A DNA stretch of 64,000 nt, taken from contig NZ_JAJVKV010000003.1 in NCBI RefSeq assembly GCF_024198175.1, forward strand, positions 62,001-126,000. The letters are read 5' to 3'. The notes under the pieces are model-generated. The model was not told the DNA's origin, ran no database searches, and saw only the letters and a list, made by a program, of their open reading frames with translations. The stretch is from Pyxidicoccus xibeiensis (GTDB lineage Bacteria; Myxococcota; Myxococcia; Myxococcales; Myxococcaceae). The translations under genes and the position numbers were made by a program. Shown piece by piece: positions 16,887-24,638 of this stretch; the stretch's first letter is position 1, and every line of letters begins with the position of its first letter.

Positions 16887-18509
16887 ATGCGCACCTGGAA
16901 ACCCCGCCCTGGCGCGGGCTACGCGCTCGTTCTCGCAATGCTGTTCCTTGCCCTGGCCCCGTCACAGGCCGCCGCCCAGCAGACCACGGTGCAGCGGCTC
17001 GGGACGCCCTCGCTGTCCGCCCAGCCGGGCCAGACGGTGACGCTCGGAATGCGGTTCAACGCCGTGCCGATGCCGGAGAACTATTACGTCTTCGTGCACT
17101 TCGTGGACGCCAACGGCGTGCAGCACTCCACGCTCAACGCCGACCACCTCCCTCCGGTGGGTACGTCGCAGTGGAGCGGCGCGGTGGCCTACAACGTCAC
17201 CAAGACGCTGCCCTCCAACCTCGCGCACGGCACGTACACGATTCGCGTGGGGCTCTACTCCATGGCCGCCCCGCTCAACCGGATTGCCCTCTCCGCCGGC
17301 ACCGGCGTCACCGTGGATGGTGAGAGGCGCTACACCGTCGGCACGCTCACCGTGGGCAACCCCCAGCCCACCACGTCCACGGTGCTCCAGCTCTCCAACC
17401 CGAGCCTGTCCGCGCAGCCGGGGCAGACGGTGACGCTGGGCATGCGGTTCAACGCCATCCCCATGCCGGAGAACTACTACGTCTTCGTGCACTTCGTGGA
17501 CGCCAGCGGCGTGCAGCACTCCTCGCTCAACGCCGACCACCAGCCCCCGGTGGGCACCTCGCAGTGGAGCGGCGCGGTGGCCTACAACGTCACCCGGACG
17601 CTGCCTTCCAACCTCGCGACGGGCACGTACACCATCCGCGTGGGGCTCTACTCCATGGCCGCCCCGCTCAACCGCATCCCGCTCATCGCCGGCAGCGGCG
17701 TCACCGTGGATGGTGAGACGCGCTACACCGTCGGCACGCTCACCGTGTCGGGCGGCACCACCACGTCCGGCGGGCCTCGCGGGCAGGACGCGAACCAGTA
17801 CGTGCTGACCTTCTCCGACGAGTTCGACAGCGGCTTCAACACCAGCAAGTGGAACGACCACATCTGGTACGAGTCCCCGAACCCGACCATCAACTACAAG
17901 GTCAGCAACAGCTCGCTGAAGATCTGGCCGCAGCGCGACGCGAGCGGGAACTTCTTCAACCGCACCATCGACACGGACGGCAAGTTCTCCCAGACGTACG
18001 GGTACTTCGAGATGGAGGCGAAGCTGCCCATCGGCAAGGGCGTCTGGCCCGCGTTCTGGCTGTATGCCCACCCCGGCAATGACCGCCCCGAAATCGACAT
18101 CATGGAGGCCTACCCCGGCGGCGGCCCCGGCTCCTGGTGGGGTGACGCCAACCTGCACCCGGTGAACTACGGGCTCACGCTGCACAAGGCCAACGCGGAC
18201 TACACGTACCACGAGAAGCCGTACGAGACGAAGCTGCGGGACTTCGCGCCCTACACCAACGGTGTGGACCTGTCCGCCGCCTTCCACACGTACGCGGTGA
18301 AGTGGGAGCCGTCCGGCATCACCTTCTACTTCGACGGGCAGCAGCTGGGGCCGAAGTACCAGGACACCGCCGGCTACTACAACCGGCCCATGTACATCCT
18401 GCTGGACCTCTGGTTCGGCAGCGCGAGCGGCACGCCCGACGGCAGCACCCCCACGGGCGAGGGCAACTCGTTCGAGGTGAAGTACGTCCGCGCCTGGCGC
18501 TTCAAGTAA
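16887..18509 (+). CDS. Secreted GH16 beta-glucanase with duplicated beta-sandwich module
   Basis: ATG at 16887 follows CGGAGG and opens a Sec signal peptide (YALVLAMLFLALAPSQAAAQ), giving 540 residues. Two nearly identical units of 131 residues begin at about residues 41 and 172 (PSLSAQPGQTVTLGMRF in both) and resemble Ig-like or carbohydrate-binding sandwiches. After a short linker a GH16 domain (about 300-540) starts YVLTFSDEFDSGFN. It contains the catalytic signature EIDIME, in which the first Glu is nucleophile and the last the acid/base. GH16 enzymes cleave beta-1,3 or beta-1,3-1,4 glucans and related galactans outside the cell. This suits a predatory or biomass-degrading soil bacterium. 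The polysaccharide is not predictable. Confidence 0.93.
   Translation: MRTWKPRPGAGYALVLAMLFLALAPSQAAAQQTTVQRLGTPSLSAQPGQTVTLGMRFNAVPMPENYYVFVHFVDANGVQHSTLNADHLPPVGTSQWSGAVAYNVTKTLPSNLAHGTYTIRVGLYSMAAPLNRIALSAGTGVTVDGERRYTVGTLTVGNPQPTTSTVLQLSNPSLSAQPGQTVTLGMRFNAIPMPENYYVFVHFVDASGVQHSSLNADHQPPVGTSQWSGAVAYNVTRTLPSNLATGTYTIRVGLYSMAAPLNRIPLIAGSGVTVDGETRYTVGTLTVSGGTTTSGGPRGQDANQYVLTFSDEFDSGFNTSKWNDHIWYESPNPTINYKVSNSSLKIWPQRDASGNFFNRTIDTDGKFSQTYGYFEMEAKLPIGKGVWPAFWLYAHPGNDRPEIDIMEAYPGGGPGSWWGDANLHPVNYGLTLHKANADYTYHEKPYETKLRDFAPYTNGVDLSAAFHTYAVKWEPSGITFYFDGQQLGPKYQDTAGYYNRPMYILLDLWFGSASGTPDGSTPTGEGNSFEVKYVRAWRFK
17007..17747 (+). repeat. Tandem 393-bp duplication inside the GH16 gene
   Basis: Unit 1 starts at 17007 and unit 2 at 17400, a period of 393 bp (131 codons). 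The encoded modules differ in only a few residues, such as VPMPENYY versus IPMPENYY and ALSAGTG versus PLIAGSG. The DNA is also close, which implies a recent duplication or gene conversion. Confidence 0.85.
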
Positions 18510-18529
18510 CCTGTCGCCCGGAAGCAGGC

Positions 18530-18552
18530 CCCCGCCCCACCCCGGGGCGGGG
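18530..18552 (+). terminator. Hairpin after GH16 gene
   Basis: Perfect 9-bp arms CCCCGCCCC and GGGGCGGGG around a five-base loop lie 20 bases after the GH16 stop codon and before the FHA regulator gene. No U-run follows. Confidence 0.55.
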
Positions 18553-18566
18553 TCGCCTGGGGCGCG

Positions 18567-19871
18567 ATGCGGACGGGACTGGACACACAGGAAGACAGCC
18601 GCTTGAACCAGGCAACGCCGGAGCCGCCGCGCCCCGGCCTCGTCTTCATCTTCTCGGGGGGTGCCCCCCTGTTCCGGTCGGTGCCGCTCGACGGAAGCCC
18701 TCTGGTGCTGGGCCGTGAGGACGCGGGCGGCCAGCCGCTGCCGGACGAGCGCCTCTCACGCCAGCACGCCGAGGTCCGTCGAGAGGGCTCGGGCTGGCGC
18801 GTGGAGGACCTGGGCAGCCGCAACGGCACGTACGTGGACGGGGAGCAGGTGGTGGGCAGCCGTGCCTTCCCAGCGCCCCGGGTGCTGCGGCTGGGCAACA
18901 CGCTGGCCGTGTTCCATGAGGACGTGCGGCGGCTGGCCGGCGCGGACGTCGTCGTGAGCCCGGACGCGGTGCGCGGCCCCACCTTCGGTGCCGTGCTGGA
19001 GCGGGTGGCCCCGGCGGCCCTGGCCGGGGAGACGCTGCTCATCACCGGCGAGAGTGGCACCGGCAAGGAGCTGGCGGCGCGGGCCTACCACCAGTCGGGC
19101 CCCAACGCGCGGGGGCGCTTCGTCGCCGTCAACTGCGCGGCCGTGCCCGCCAGCGTGGCGGAGCGGCTCCTCTTCGGCTCGCGGCGGGGCGCCTACTCGG
19201 GCGCCGATGCGGACACGGACGGCTACCTGCAGGCCGCCGACAAGGGCGTGCTCTTCCTCGACGAGGTGGCGGAGCTGCCGTCGGAGGTCCAGGCCAAGCT
19301 GCTGCGGGTGCTGGAAACGCGGGAGGTGCTGGCGCTCGGGGCGTTCCGGGCCCAGCCGGTGGACGTGCGCGTCTGCTCCGCCACGCACAAGGACCTGCGT
19401 GCCGCGGCGGCCGCCGGCCAGTTCCGCGCGGACCTCTACTACCGGCTGGCCCAGGCCGAGGTGCACCTGCCTCCGCTGCGAGAGCGACTGGAGGACGTGC
19501 CCTGGCTGCTGGTGCACGCGCTGAAGGGCTCCGCCGCGCCGGCGCTGCACGCCACCTACGTGGAGGCCTGCCTGTCGCGCCCGTGGCCCGGCAACGTGCG
19601 TGAGCTGCTGGGAGAGACGCGGAGCGCGGCGCGTGCCGCTGCTGCCTCGGGGAGCCGCTCGCTGCGGGCCGAGCACCTGGACGCGGAGGCGGGCGTGGCG
19701 CTGGCCTCCCCGCCGCCGCCGGCCACCGCGGCACCACAGCTGGACCGGGCCGCGCTGGAGGCCACGCTGGCCGAGCACGGCGGCAACGTCAGCGCGGCGG
19801 CACGGGCGCTCGGCCTGCACCGCACCCAGCTCTACCGGCTGATGCAGCGCTGGGGGCTGGGGACGCCGTAG
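18567..19871 (+). CDS. FHA-domain sigma-54-dependent activator
   Basis: A 434-residue enhancer-binding protein from ATG 18567 (TTG at 18603, with AGGAAG upstream, is an alternative). The FHA domain (about 25-115) has LVLGRED, LSRQHAEVRR and LGSRNGTYVDG, for binding phosphothreonine from a kinase partner. The AAA+ domain (about 130-350) has Walker A GESGTGKE, Walker B VLFLDEVAELP and FRADLYYRL for the arginine finger. The sigma-54 contact loop reads GAYSGA instead of GAFTGA. A Fis-type helix-turn-helix (NVSAAARALGLHRTQLYRLM) ends the protein. Such FHA activators are common in Myxococcus. The two kinases in this window are candidate inputs, but nothing links them directly. Confidence 0.92.
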   Translation: MRTGLDTQEDSRLNQATPEPPRPGLVFIFSGGAPLFRSVPLDGSPLVLGREDAGGQPLPDERLSRQHAEVRREGSGWRVEDLGSRNGTYVDGEQVVGSRAFPAPRVLRLGNTLAVFHEDVRRLAGADVVVSPDAVRGPTFGAVLERVAPAALAGETLLITGESGTGKELAARAYHQSGPNARGRFVAVNCAAVPASVAERLLFGSRRGAYSGADADTDGYLQAADKGVLFLDEVAELPSEVQAKLLRVLETREVLALGAFRAQPVDVRVCSATHKDLRAAAAAGQFRADLYYRLAQAEVHLPPLRERLEDVPWLLVHALKGSAAPALHATYVEACLSRPWPGNVRELLGETRSAARAAAASGSRSLRAEHLDAEAGVALASPPPPATAAPQLDRAALEATLAEHGGNVSAAARALGLHRTQLYRLMQRWGLGTP

Positions 19872-19876
19872 GCGCG

Positions 19877-19999
19877 TCAGTAGTAGTGGGTCACGATGGT
19901 CGCGACGTCCGCGGCCGCGTATGAGACCTCATCCCCGGCCTCTTCCGGGAGGACCACGGCCAGTGGCTCCGCCCGGTCGAAGGACAGCGCCCCCTCCAC
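19877..19999 (-). pseudogene. Possible decayed gene 3' end
   Basis: On the minus strand a frame ending at 19877 reads like a natural C-terminus: LSFDRAEPLAVVLPEEAGDE, then VSYAAADVATIVTHYY and stop. Upstream of about 19999 the frame stays open but becomes low quality, and no start with a ribosome site is visible. I do not recognise the family. It may be the tail of a gene lost when the neighbouring LysR region arrived, or a short real gene using GTG at 19999 (40 codons). Confidence 0.25.
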
Positions 20000-20059
20000 C
20001 CCAGCACGCGATGACACACATGTCTTCGCCCGACACCTCTGGCTCCCAATCAGGCCCTT

Positions 20060-21007
20060 TCATCCACCGCCCTCCGTCGAAGTCGTCGACGCTCCACGAC
20101 CGGACCGCCTCCGGGGTGCGGTGGAGCGCACTGCCTCGACGAACGCGGCGAGGGCCGGCGGCACCTGGCGGCGGCTCGGGTAGTAGAGGAAGTAGGCGGG
20201 GAAGGACGGACACCACTCCCCCAGGACCCGGATGAGCCGGCCTGCGGCAATATGGTTGGCCACCATGTCCTCATAGATGAACGCCAGACCCTGCCCCGTC
20301 AGGGCGGCGGCCACCACCAGATCGACGTCATTGACGATGAGCGGCCCATCGACCCGGACCTGGAACGTCCGACCGCTCCTCTCGAACTCCCACGAACCGA
20401 GCGCTCCAGAGGTCGGCATCCGGTAGTTGATGCAGCGATGCTCGACGAGCGCCCGCGGTGTCTTCGGCACCGGGTGCTCCGCGAAGTAGGAAGGTGTCCC
20501 CACGACGGCGAACCGCACGTCCGGGCCGACGCGCACCGCGACCATGTCCCTGGCGACCTTCTCGCTGAAGCGGATGCCCGCGTCGAAGCGGCTCTCGACG
20601 ATGTCGGTCAGGCGGTCATCGATGCTGACCTCGACGCGGATGTCCGGGTACTCACGCATGAAGCCGGGGAGCACGGGCCATATCACCGTGGCCGCCGCGT
20701 GCTTGAACGTGGTGATGCGTACCGTGCCGGCGGGCTTGTCGCGCAGTCGGTCCAGGTGGGTGAGCCCGGCACTGATCTCCTCGAACGCGGGGCGCAGGGT
20801 CTTCAGCAGCTGCTCGCCCGCCGCGGTCGTCGCCACGCTTCGGGTCGTCCGCGCCAGCAGTCGCACCCCCAGCCGGCCTTCGAGCGCCTTCATCGCGTGG
20901 CTCAAGGCGGACGGAGACATGCCCAGCTTCGACGCGGCGCGCGTGAAGCTCCTCTCCTCCGCAATCGCCACGAAGGCCGCCAGGTCATTCAGCTCGTCGC
21001 GCTTCAT
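20060..21007 (-). CDS. LysR-family transcriptional regulator
   Basis: A 315-residue LysR regulator from ATG 21007. The winged helix-turn-helix (about 5-65) reads LNDLAAFVAIAEERSFTRAA then SKLGMSPSALSHAMKALEGR. The effector domain (about 90-295) has the two-lobed substrate-binding fold, with VRITTFKHAAATVIWPVLPG, DAGIRFSEKV and GLAFIYEDMV. It belongs to the subgroup that controls divergently transcribed oxidoreductases; the aldo/keto reductase at 21122 is read away from it with a 114-bp gap that should hold the LysR box. The C-terminal ~20 residues (Arg/Ser/Gly-rich) extend past the normal family end. Confidence 0.92.
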   Translation of the reverse strand: MKRDELNDLAAFVAIAEERSFTRAASKLGMSPSALSHAMKALEGRLGVRLLARTTRSVATTAAGEQLLKTLRPAFEEISAGLTHLDRLRDKPAGTVRITTFKHAAATVIWPVLPGFMREYPDIRVEVSIDDRLTDIVESRFDAGIRFSEKVARDMVAVRVGPDVRFAVVGTPSYFAEHPVPKTPRALVEHRCINYRMPTSGALGSWEFERSGRTFQVRVDGPLIVNDVDLVVAAALTGQGLAFIYEDMVANHIAAGRLIRVLGEWCPSFPAYFLYYPSRRQVPPALAAFVEAVRSTAPRRRSGRGASTTSTEGGG

Positions 21008-21121
21008 TGCTGCACATATCTCACAAGTCCATGCGGATTGTTCCGTCTAATCAGCAGACCGCCCAAGGTCTATCTGTGTCGCGTGTCAGCCGTCCTGGCT
21101 CACCAAAAGGAAGAAAGACAG

Positions 21122-22144
21122 ATGCGCTATAGACAACTTGGCAACACCGGCCTGCTCGTGTCCGAGCTGTGCCTCGGCACGATGACCTTCGGAGGCGGCG
21201 ACGTCTGGAGCAGCATCGGACAGCTCCAGCAGGCAGAGGCGGAGCGGCTCGTCGCCCGCTCCCTGGAAGCAGGCATCAACTTCATCGACACGGCGGACGT
21301 CTATTCCGCCGGCAAGTCCGAGCTCATCACCGGGGCGGCCCTGAAGAACCTCGGCGTCAAGCGGACGGATGTCGTCCTGGCGACCAAGGCCTACGGTGCG
21401 ACCGGGCCGGGGCCCAACGACCGGGGCGCCTCGCGTGCCCACATCATGGACGCGGTCAAGGCGAGCCTGCAGCGGCTCGGCACCGACTACATCGACCTCT
21501 ACCAGATGCACGGGTTCGACTCCGTGACGCCCGTGGAGGAGACGGTGCGGGCGCTCGACGACCTCGTCCGCCAGGGACTGGTGCGCTACGTCGGCTGCTC
21601 CAATGCGCGTGCCTGGCAGGTGATGAAGGCGATTGGCATCGCGGAGAAGTTCGGCTGGGCACGGTTCGAGAGCCTGCAGGCCTACTACACCCTGGCCGGG
21701 CGTGACCTCGAGCGCGACACCGTCTCGATGCTGAAGGACCAGAAGGTCGGTCTGCTGGTGTGGAGCCCGCTGGCGGGTGGCCTGCTCTCCGGCAAGTTCG
21801 GACGCGACCAGGCCGCTCCCGAGGGTGCACGCCGCGTCAGCCTGAACTTCCCGCCGGTCAACGAGGCCCGGGCCTTCGACTGCATCGACGCCATGAGGCC
21901 GATTGCCGCGGCCCATGAGGTGTCGGTCGCGCAGGTCGCGCTCGCGTGGCTGCTACACCAGGGCCATGTGACCTCGGTCATCGTCGGCGCGAAGCGGGTG
22001 GAGCAGCTCGACGACAACATCGCGGCGACGAAGCTGAAGCTCTCGACTGCCGAGCTGGAGGCGCTGAACGCGGTCAGCGCCCTCCCGGCGGAGTATCCCG
22101 GCTGGATGTTGGAGTACTGGGTCGACCAGCAGCGCCTTCCGTGA
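21122..22144 (+). CDS. Aldo/keto reductase
   Basis: ATG at 21122 follows AAGGAAG by about eight bases; the product has 340 residues. It is a complete TIM-barrel aldo/keto reductase. The start MRYRQLGNTGLLVSELCLGT is typical, and the catalytic tetrad is visible as Asp and Tyr in FIDTADVYSAG, Lys in LATKAYG and His in LYQMHGFD. NADPH-binding elements include VIVGAKRVEQLDDN near the C-terminus. These enzymes reduce aldehydes and ketones in the cytosol. The substrate is not predictable. It is divergent from and probably controlled by the LysR gene. Its TGA overlaps an in-frame ATG at 22144 of the next gene, suggesting a two-gene transcript. Confidence 0.93.
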   Translation: MRYRQLGNTGLLVSELCLGTMTFGGGDVWSSIGQLQQAEAERLVARSLEAGINFIDTADVYSAGKSELITGAALKNLGVKRTDVVLATKAYGATGPGPNDRGASRAHIMDAVKASLQRLGTDYIDLYQMHGFDSVTPVEETVRALDDLVRQGLVRYVGCSNARAWQVMKAIGIAEKFGWARFESLQAYYTLAGRDLERDTVSMLKDQKVGLLVWSPLAGGLLSGKFGRDQAAPEGARRVSLNFPPVNEARAFDCIDAMRPIAAAHEVSVAQVALAWLLHQGHVTSVIVGAKRVEQLDDNIAATKLKLSTAELEALNAVSALPAEYPGWMLEYWVDQQRLP

Positions 22145-22218
22145 TGAAGCGTCCGTCAGGAGGCGCCGGCTCGCCTGGCGCTTCCCGGCGGCATGCCATT
22201 GCAGGCAGGCTGGGCGCC

Positions 22219-22830
22219 ATGAAAGCCCTGCACCGCAAAGACCTCTATGGCTGGTCCCGCTTCGACGAGTCGCGCAACCTGGACTTCCACAGCGTCCTCT
22301 GGGTCCGCCCGGAGGGAAACGTGGTCTTCGACCCGCTCCCGCTGTCCACGCATGATGCCGCGCACCTGCGCTCGCTGGGTGGAGTGGCCTGGGCAGTGCT
22401 GACCAACTCGGAGCACGTGCGCGCCACCCGGGAGCTGGTCGCGGACTTCGGTGCGAAGGTGGCCGGCCCCCGCGCCGAGTCCGAGACCTTTCCGCTGAAA
22501 TGCGACCGGTGGCTCGCCGATGGCGAGACGCTCGTCCCAGGCTTGGTGGCCCTGGAGTTCCACGGCTCCAAGACGCCCGGCGAGCTGGCCTTCCTCCTGG
22601 AGGACACGACGCTGCTGACGGGGGACCTCATTCGCGGCCACCTGGGCGGCCGGCTCAACCTTCTCCCGGACGCGAAGCTGAAGGACGCCGCCCGTGCGCG
22701 GGCCTCCGTCCGCGGCCTGCTGGCCAGGACGCGCATCGACGCGGTGTTGGTGGGGGACGGCTGGCCGGTGTTCCGAGGCGGACGCGCGGCACTGGAGGAA
22801 CTGGTGGCCGCGCTGCCACACGACACCTGA
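22219..22830 (+). CDS. Metallo-beta-lactamase-fold-like protein with lost metal motif
   Basis: A 203-residue protein from ATG 22219; ATG at 22144, overlapping the upstream stop, would add 25 residues. The order of elements follows the MBL fold: SVLWVRPEGNVVFDPLPLS, then AVLTNSEHVRATRELVADFG where the HxHxDH loop should be, LLEDTTLLTGDLIRGHLGG at the second metal position, and VLVGDGWPVFRGG at the end. Only one His of the metal loop (SEHVRAT) remains, so hydrolase activity is doubtful. Related MBL-like proteins occur widely without known substrates. It converges on the GST gene through a shared terminator. Confidence 0.7.
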   Translation: MKALHRKDLYGWSRFDESRNLDFHSVLWVRPEGNVVFDPLPLSTHDAAHLRSLGGVAWAVLTNSEHVRATRELVADFGAKVAGPRAESETFPLKCDRWLADGETLVPGLVALEFHGSKTPGELAFLLEDTTLLTGDLIRGHLGGRLNLLPDAKLKDAARARASVRGLLARTRIDAVLVGDGWPVFRGGRAALEELVAALPHDT

Positions 22831-22847
22831 GCCTCACCCGGCTCAGG
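22826..22847. terminator. Bidirectional hairpin spanning two stop codons
   Basis: Arms CCTGAGCC and GGCTCAGG (8 bp, six-base loop) contain the stop codon of the MBL-like gene in one arm and that of the convergent GST gene in the other. Confidence 0.65.
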
Positions 22848-23499
22848 CGTTCTTCACCGGGAACAGATGGAGGTACGGCCTTGCCTCCTCGACCACCCGG
22901 GCGAAGGAAGGGCGCTCCATCAGCCGGGCGAGATAGGCCGCGGTGTTCCGGTAGACCTCGCCGAAGGGCACCACCTTGTTGGCATAGAACAAGGCGGGCG
23001 CCGCGGCACAGTCGGCCAGGGTGAAGACGTCGCCCATGGCCCAGGGCTTCGTGGCCATCTCGCGCTCGATGATGGCATAGGCGGTCCGCAGCGCCTCCCT
23101 GGCCAGCTCCACTCCGTGCGGATCTCCCCGCCCTTCCGGACGCAGATTGTCGGTGACGATCTTCTGCATCGGCTCTTGGACATAGTGGTCGTAGAAGCGG
23201 TCACTCAGCCGCGTCCGCAGTGCGAGCTCCGGCTCCTCGGGAAGCAACCGCACCCGGCCCGGGTACTGCTGGTCCAGGTACTCGATGATGATGCTCGACT
23301 CCGGGAGCGTGCGGTCCCGCGCCTCGTCGCGCAGCACGGGGATCTTCCCAACGGGCCACAGCTGCAGGAACTCGGCACGTGAGGCCTCGTTGCCGAAGTC
23401 GACGAGGTGCGGCTCGAACGGCGTGCCGTTCTCGTAGAAGGCGATGATGGCCTTCTGGCAGAAGGACGCGAATGGATGGAGATAGAGCTTCAGCGACAT
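22843..23499 (-). CDS. Glutathione S-transferase family protein
   Basis: A 218-residue cytosolic GST. The N-terminal thioredoxin-like domain (1-80) has YLHPFASFCQKAIIAFYE and the glutathione-binding LPESSIIIEYLDQQYPG. The C-terminal all-helical domain (about 90-210) has MGDVFTLADCAAAPALFYAN with the conserved capping Asp. Ser or Cys near residue 12-14 would be the catalytic residue. Typical roles are conjugation of electrophiles or peroxide reduction. A strong AT-rich palindrome at 23551-23578, about 50 bases upstream of the ATG, suggests tight control by a small repressor not encoded next to it. Confidence 0.92.
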   Translation of the reverse strand: MSLKLYLHPFASFCQKAIIAFYENGTPFEPHLVDFGNEASRAEFLQLWPVGKIPVLRDEARDRTLPESSIIIEYLDQQYPGRVRLLPEEPELALRTRLSDRFYDHYVQEPMQKIVTDNLRPEGRGDPHGVELAREALRTAYAIIEREMATKPWAMGDVFTLADCAAAPALFYANKVVPFGEVYRNTAAYLARLMERPSFARVVEEARPYLHLFPVKNA

Positions 23500-23550
23500 G
23501 ACTCACCCTGGCCGTGACTCGCCGGCTCTACACGCCGCCGGGCGTCAGAA

Positions 23551-23578
23551 GAATAGTAAGGCAGTTGCTTAACTATTC
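23551..23578 (-). promoter_or_regulatory. AT-rich operator palindrome upstream of GST
   Basis: Arms GAATAGT (23551-23557) and ACTATTC (23572-23578) are perfect complements, with inner AAG/CTT pairs, in otherwise GC-rich DNA. The size suits a HxlR-, MarR- or TetR-type dimer. It lies between the GST gene and the divergent small membrane protein gene. Confidence 0.55.
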
Positions 23579-23656
23579 CGGCGCGCCCCCTGAGTCAAGG
23601 CGGTGATGCGCGCCCTTGCCTGCTGCCGTGGCCCCGGGAGCGGTAGACTCGTGGCC

Positions 23657-24010
23657 ATGACTGCTCTCGCGACGGGCGCGGACTCGCTCCAGCGCAAGGC
23701 CCTCATCTCCGGTGGCGTGGCCTTCGGGATGTTCAACCTCGGCTGGGTGTGGGTCGCCATTGCGGCGTCCGCCAGCGCCGGAGACAGGGCCTTCTTCCTG
23801 CCGCTTGCGCTGCTCGCGGCCATCCAGACGGTCGCGGGCTTCCGGGGGCTCATCAGCACCGTGCAGGCGCGCAAGCAGCAGGAGATGGGTCTCGGGCTGG
23901 CGCTCGTGTGGGGCTGCGGCTCGCTGCTCCTCGGGGTCCTCGGGCTCGTCGGAGTGCCGCTGTTCCTCCTGCTCCAGAGCGGAGGAGTCAAGCTGGGCAT
24001 CACCCACTGA
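23657..24010 (+). CDS. Small membrane protein, unknown function
   Basis: 117 residues from ATG 23657 (MTALATGADSLQRKAL); the longer in-frame start at 23603 has no better support. Three to four hydrophobic helices are visible: GGVAFGMFNLGWVWVAIAAS, FFLPLALLAAIQTVAGFRG and LALVWGCGSLLLGVLGLVGV followed by PLFLLL. I do not recognise the family. It is divergent from the GST gene and shares the palindrome-containing gap, so the two could respond to the same regulator. Confidence 0.65.
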   Translation: MTALATGADSLQRKALISGGVAFGMFNLGWVWVAIAASASAGDRAFFLPLALLAAIQTVAGFRGLISTVQARKQQEMGLGLALVWGCGSLLLGVLGLVGVPLFLLLQSGGVKLGITH

Positions 24011-24104
24011 GGAGTCACCGCGAGGGGACGTGTCAGACACGCCGAGCAGGATGCGTCCCGGCCGCCAGCTCACGGGCCATCACCCCTACGAGTGGAGCAT
24101 CATC

Positions 24105-24551
24105 TTGTCTGTCAGAACGTCGTTGAATCAGCGGTTCGCGGGAGCGGTCGTGGCCGGTGCGGTGGCGTTGCTCGGCTGCGGTGGCGACATCCCGGAAAAG
24201 GCCGCTCATGCTGGCGACACGGGTGACGCCCCCTCCATCGAGTCCGCGTCAGCATCGCTGGGGGCGAGCTGTGTGCTCGGCGATGGGTACGTCATCGCCA
24301 GCGGTTCGAGCAAGACGCTCTACCCGGTGTCGTGTCCCTCCGACTGCTACGACTTCCCCGATGGGGGACTCGACCTGGCCCTGTTCTGCAAGGACGGCGT
24401 CCTGGGCGAGAATGATCCGCTCCTGACTGGCGGAACCGTCGGCCCTCCGTTCCGGGATGCCTCCACCTTCAACGGCTACAGCAGGTGCAGCGTGATCCCG
24501 ACCGCCCTCTGGGCGCAGAGCGCGGACCGGAAGACCTGCGTGAGGCGCTGA
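24105..24551 (+). CDS. Cys-rich lipoprotein, unknown function
   Basis: A TTG start at 24105 is supported by GGAG seven bases upstream, giving 148 residues; no ATG is available in a suitable place. The signal peptide FAGAVVAGAVALLGCGG has a clear lipobox (LLGC), so the protein should be lipid-anchored in the periplasm or outer membrane. The mature part has a low-complexity linker, then a compact domain with six Cys (in SCVLGDG, VSCPSDCYDF, LFCKDG, SRCSVIP and KTCVRR) that could form three disulfides. No family is recognised. Confidence 0.6.
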   Translation: MSVRTSLNQRFAGAVVAGAVALLGCGGDIPEKAAHAGDTGDAPSIESASASLGASCVLGDGYVIASGSSKTLYPVSCPSDCYDFPDGGLDLALFCKDGVLGENDPLLTGGTVGPPFRDASTFNGYSRCSVIPTALWAQSADRKTCVRR

Positions 24552-24574
24552 CCGCCCGCCCCCACCGGCTTGCA

Positions 24575-24609
24575 CCCCACGTCCGGAGCACATGACTCCG
24601 GGCGTGGGG
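24575..24609. terminator. Bidirectional hairpin
   Basis: CCCCACGTCCGGAG pairs with CTCCGGGCGTGGGG (14 pairs, one G-T wobble, seven-base loop) between the convergent lipoprotein gene and the gene at 24639. Confidence 0.7.
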
Positions 24610-24638
24610 CCCGCCGGGTGGATGGGCCCCGTCGAGCG

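Noticed and set aside
21008-21121. Specific LysR box (T-N11-A) in the LysR/aldo-keto reductase gap
   Set aside because: The consensus is too loose; several placements fit and none has a convincing extended dyad.
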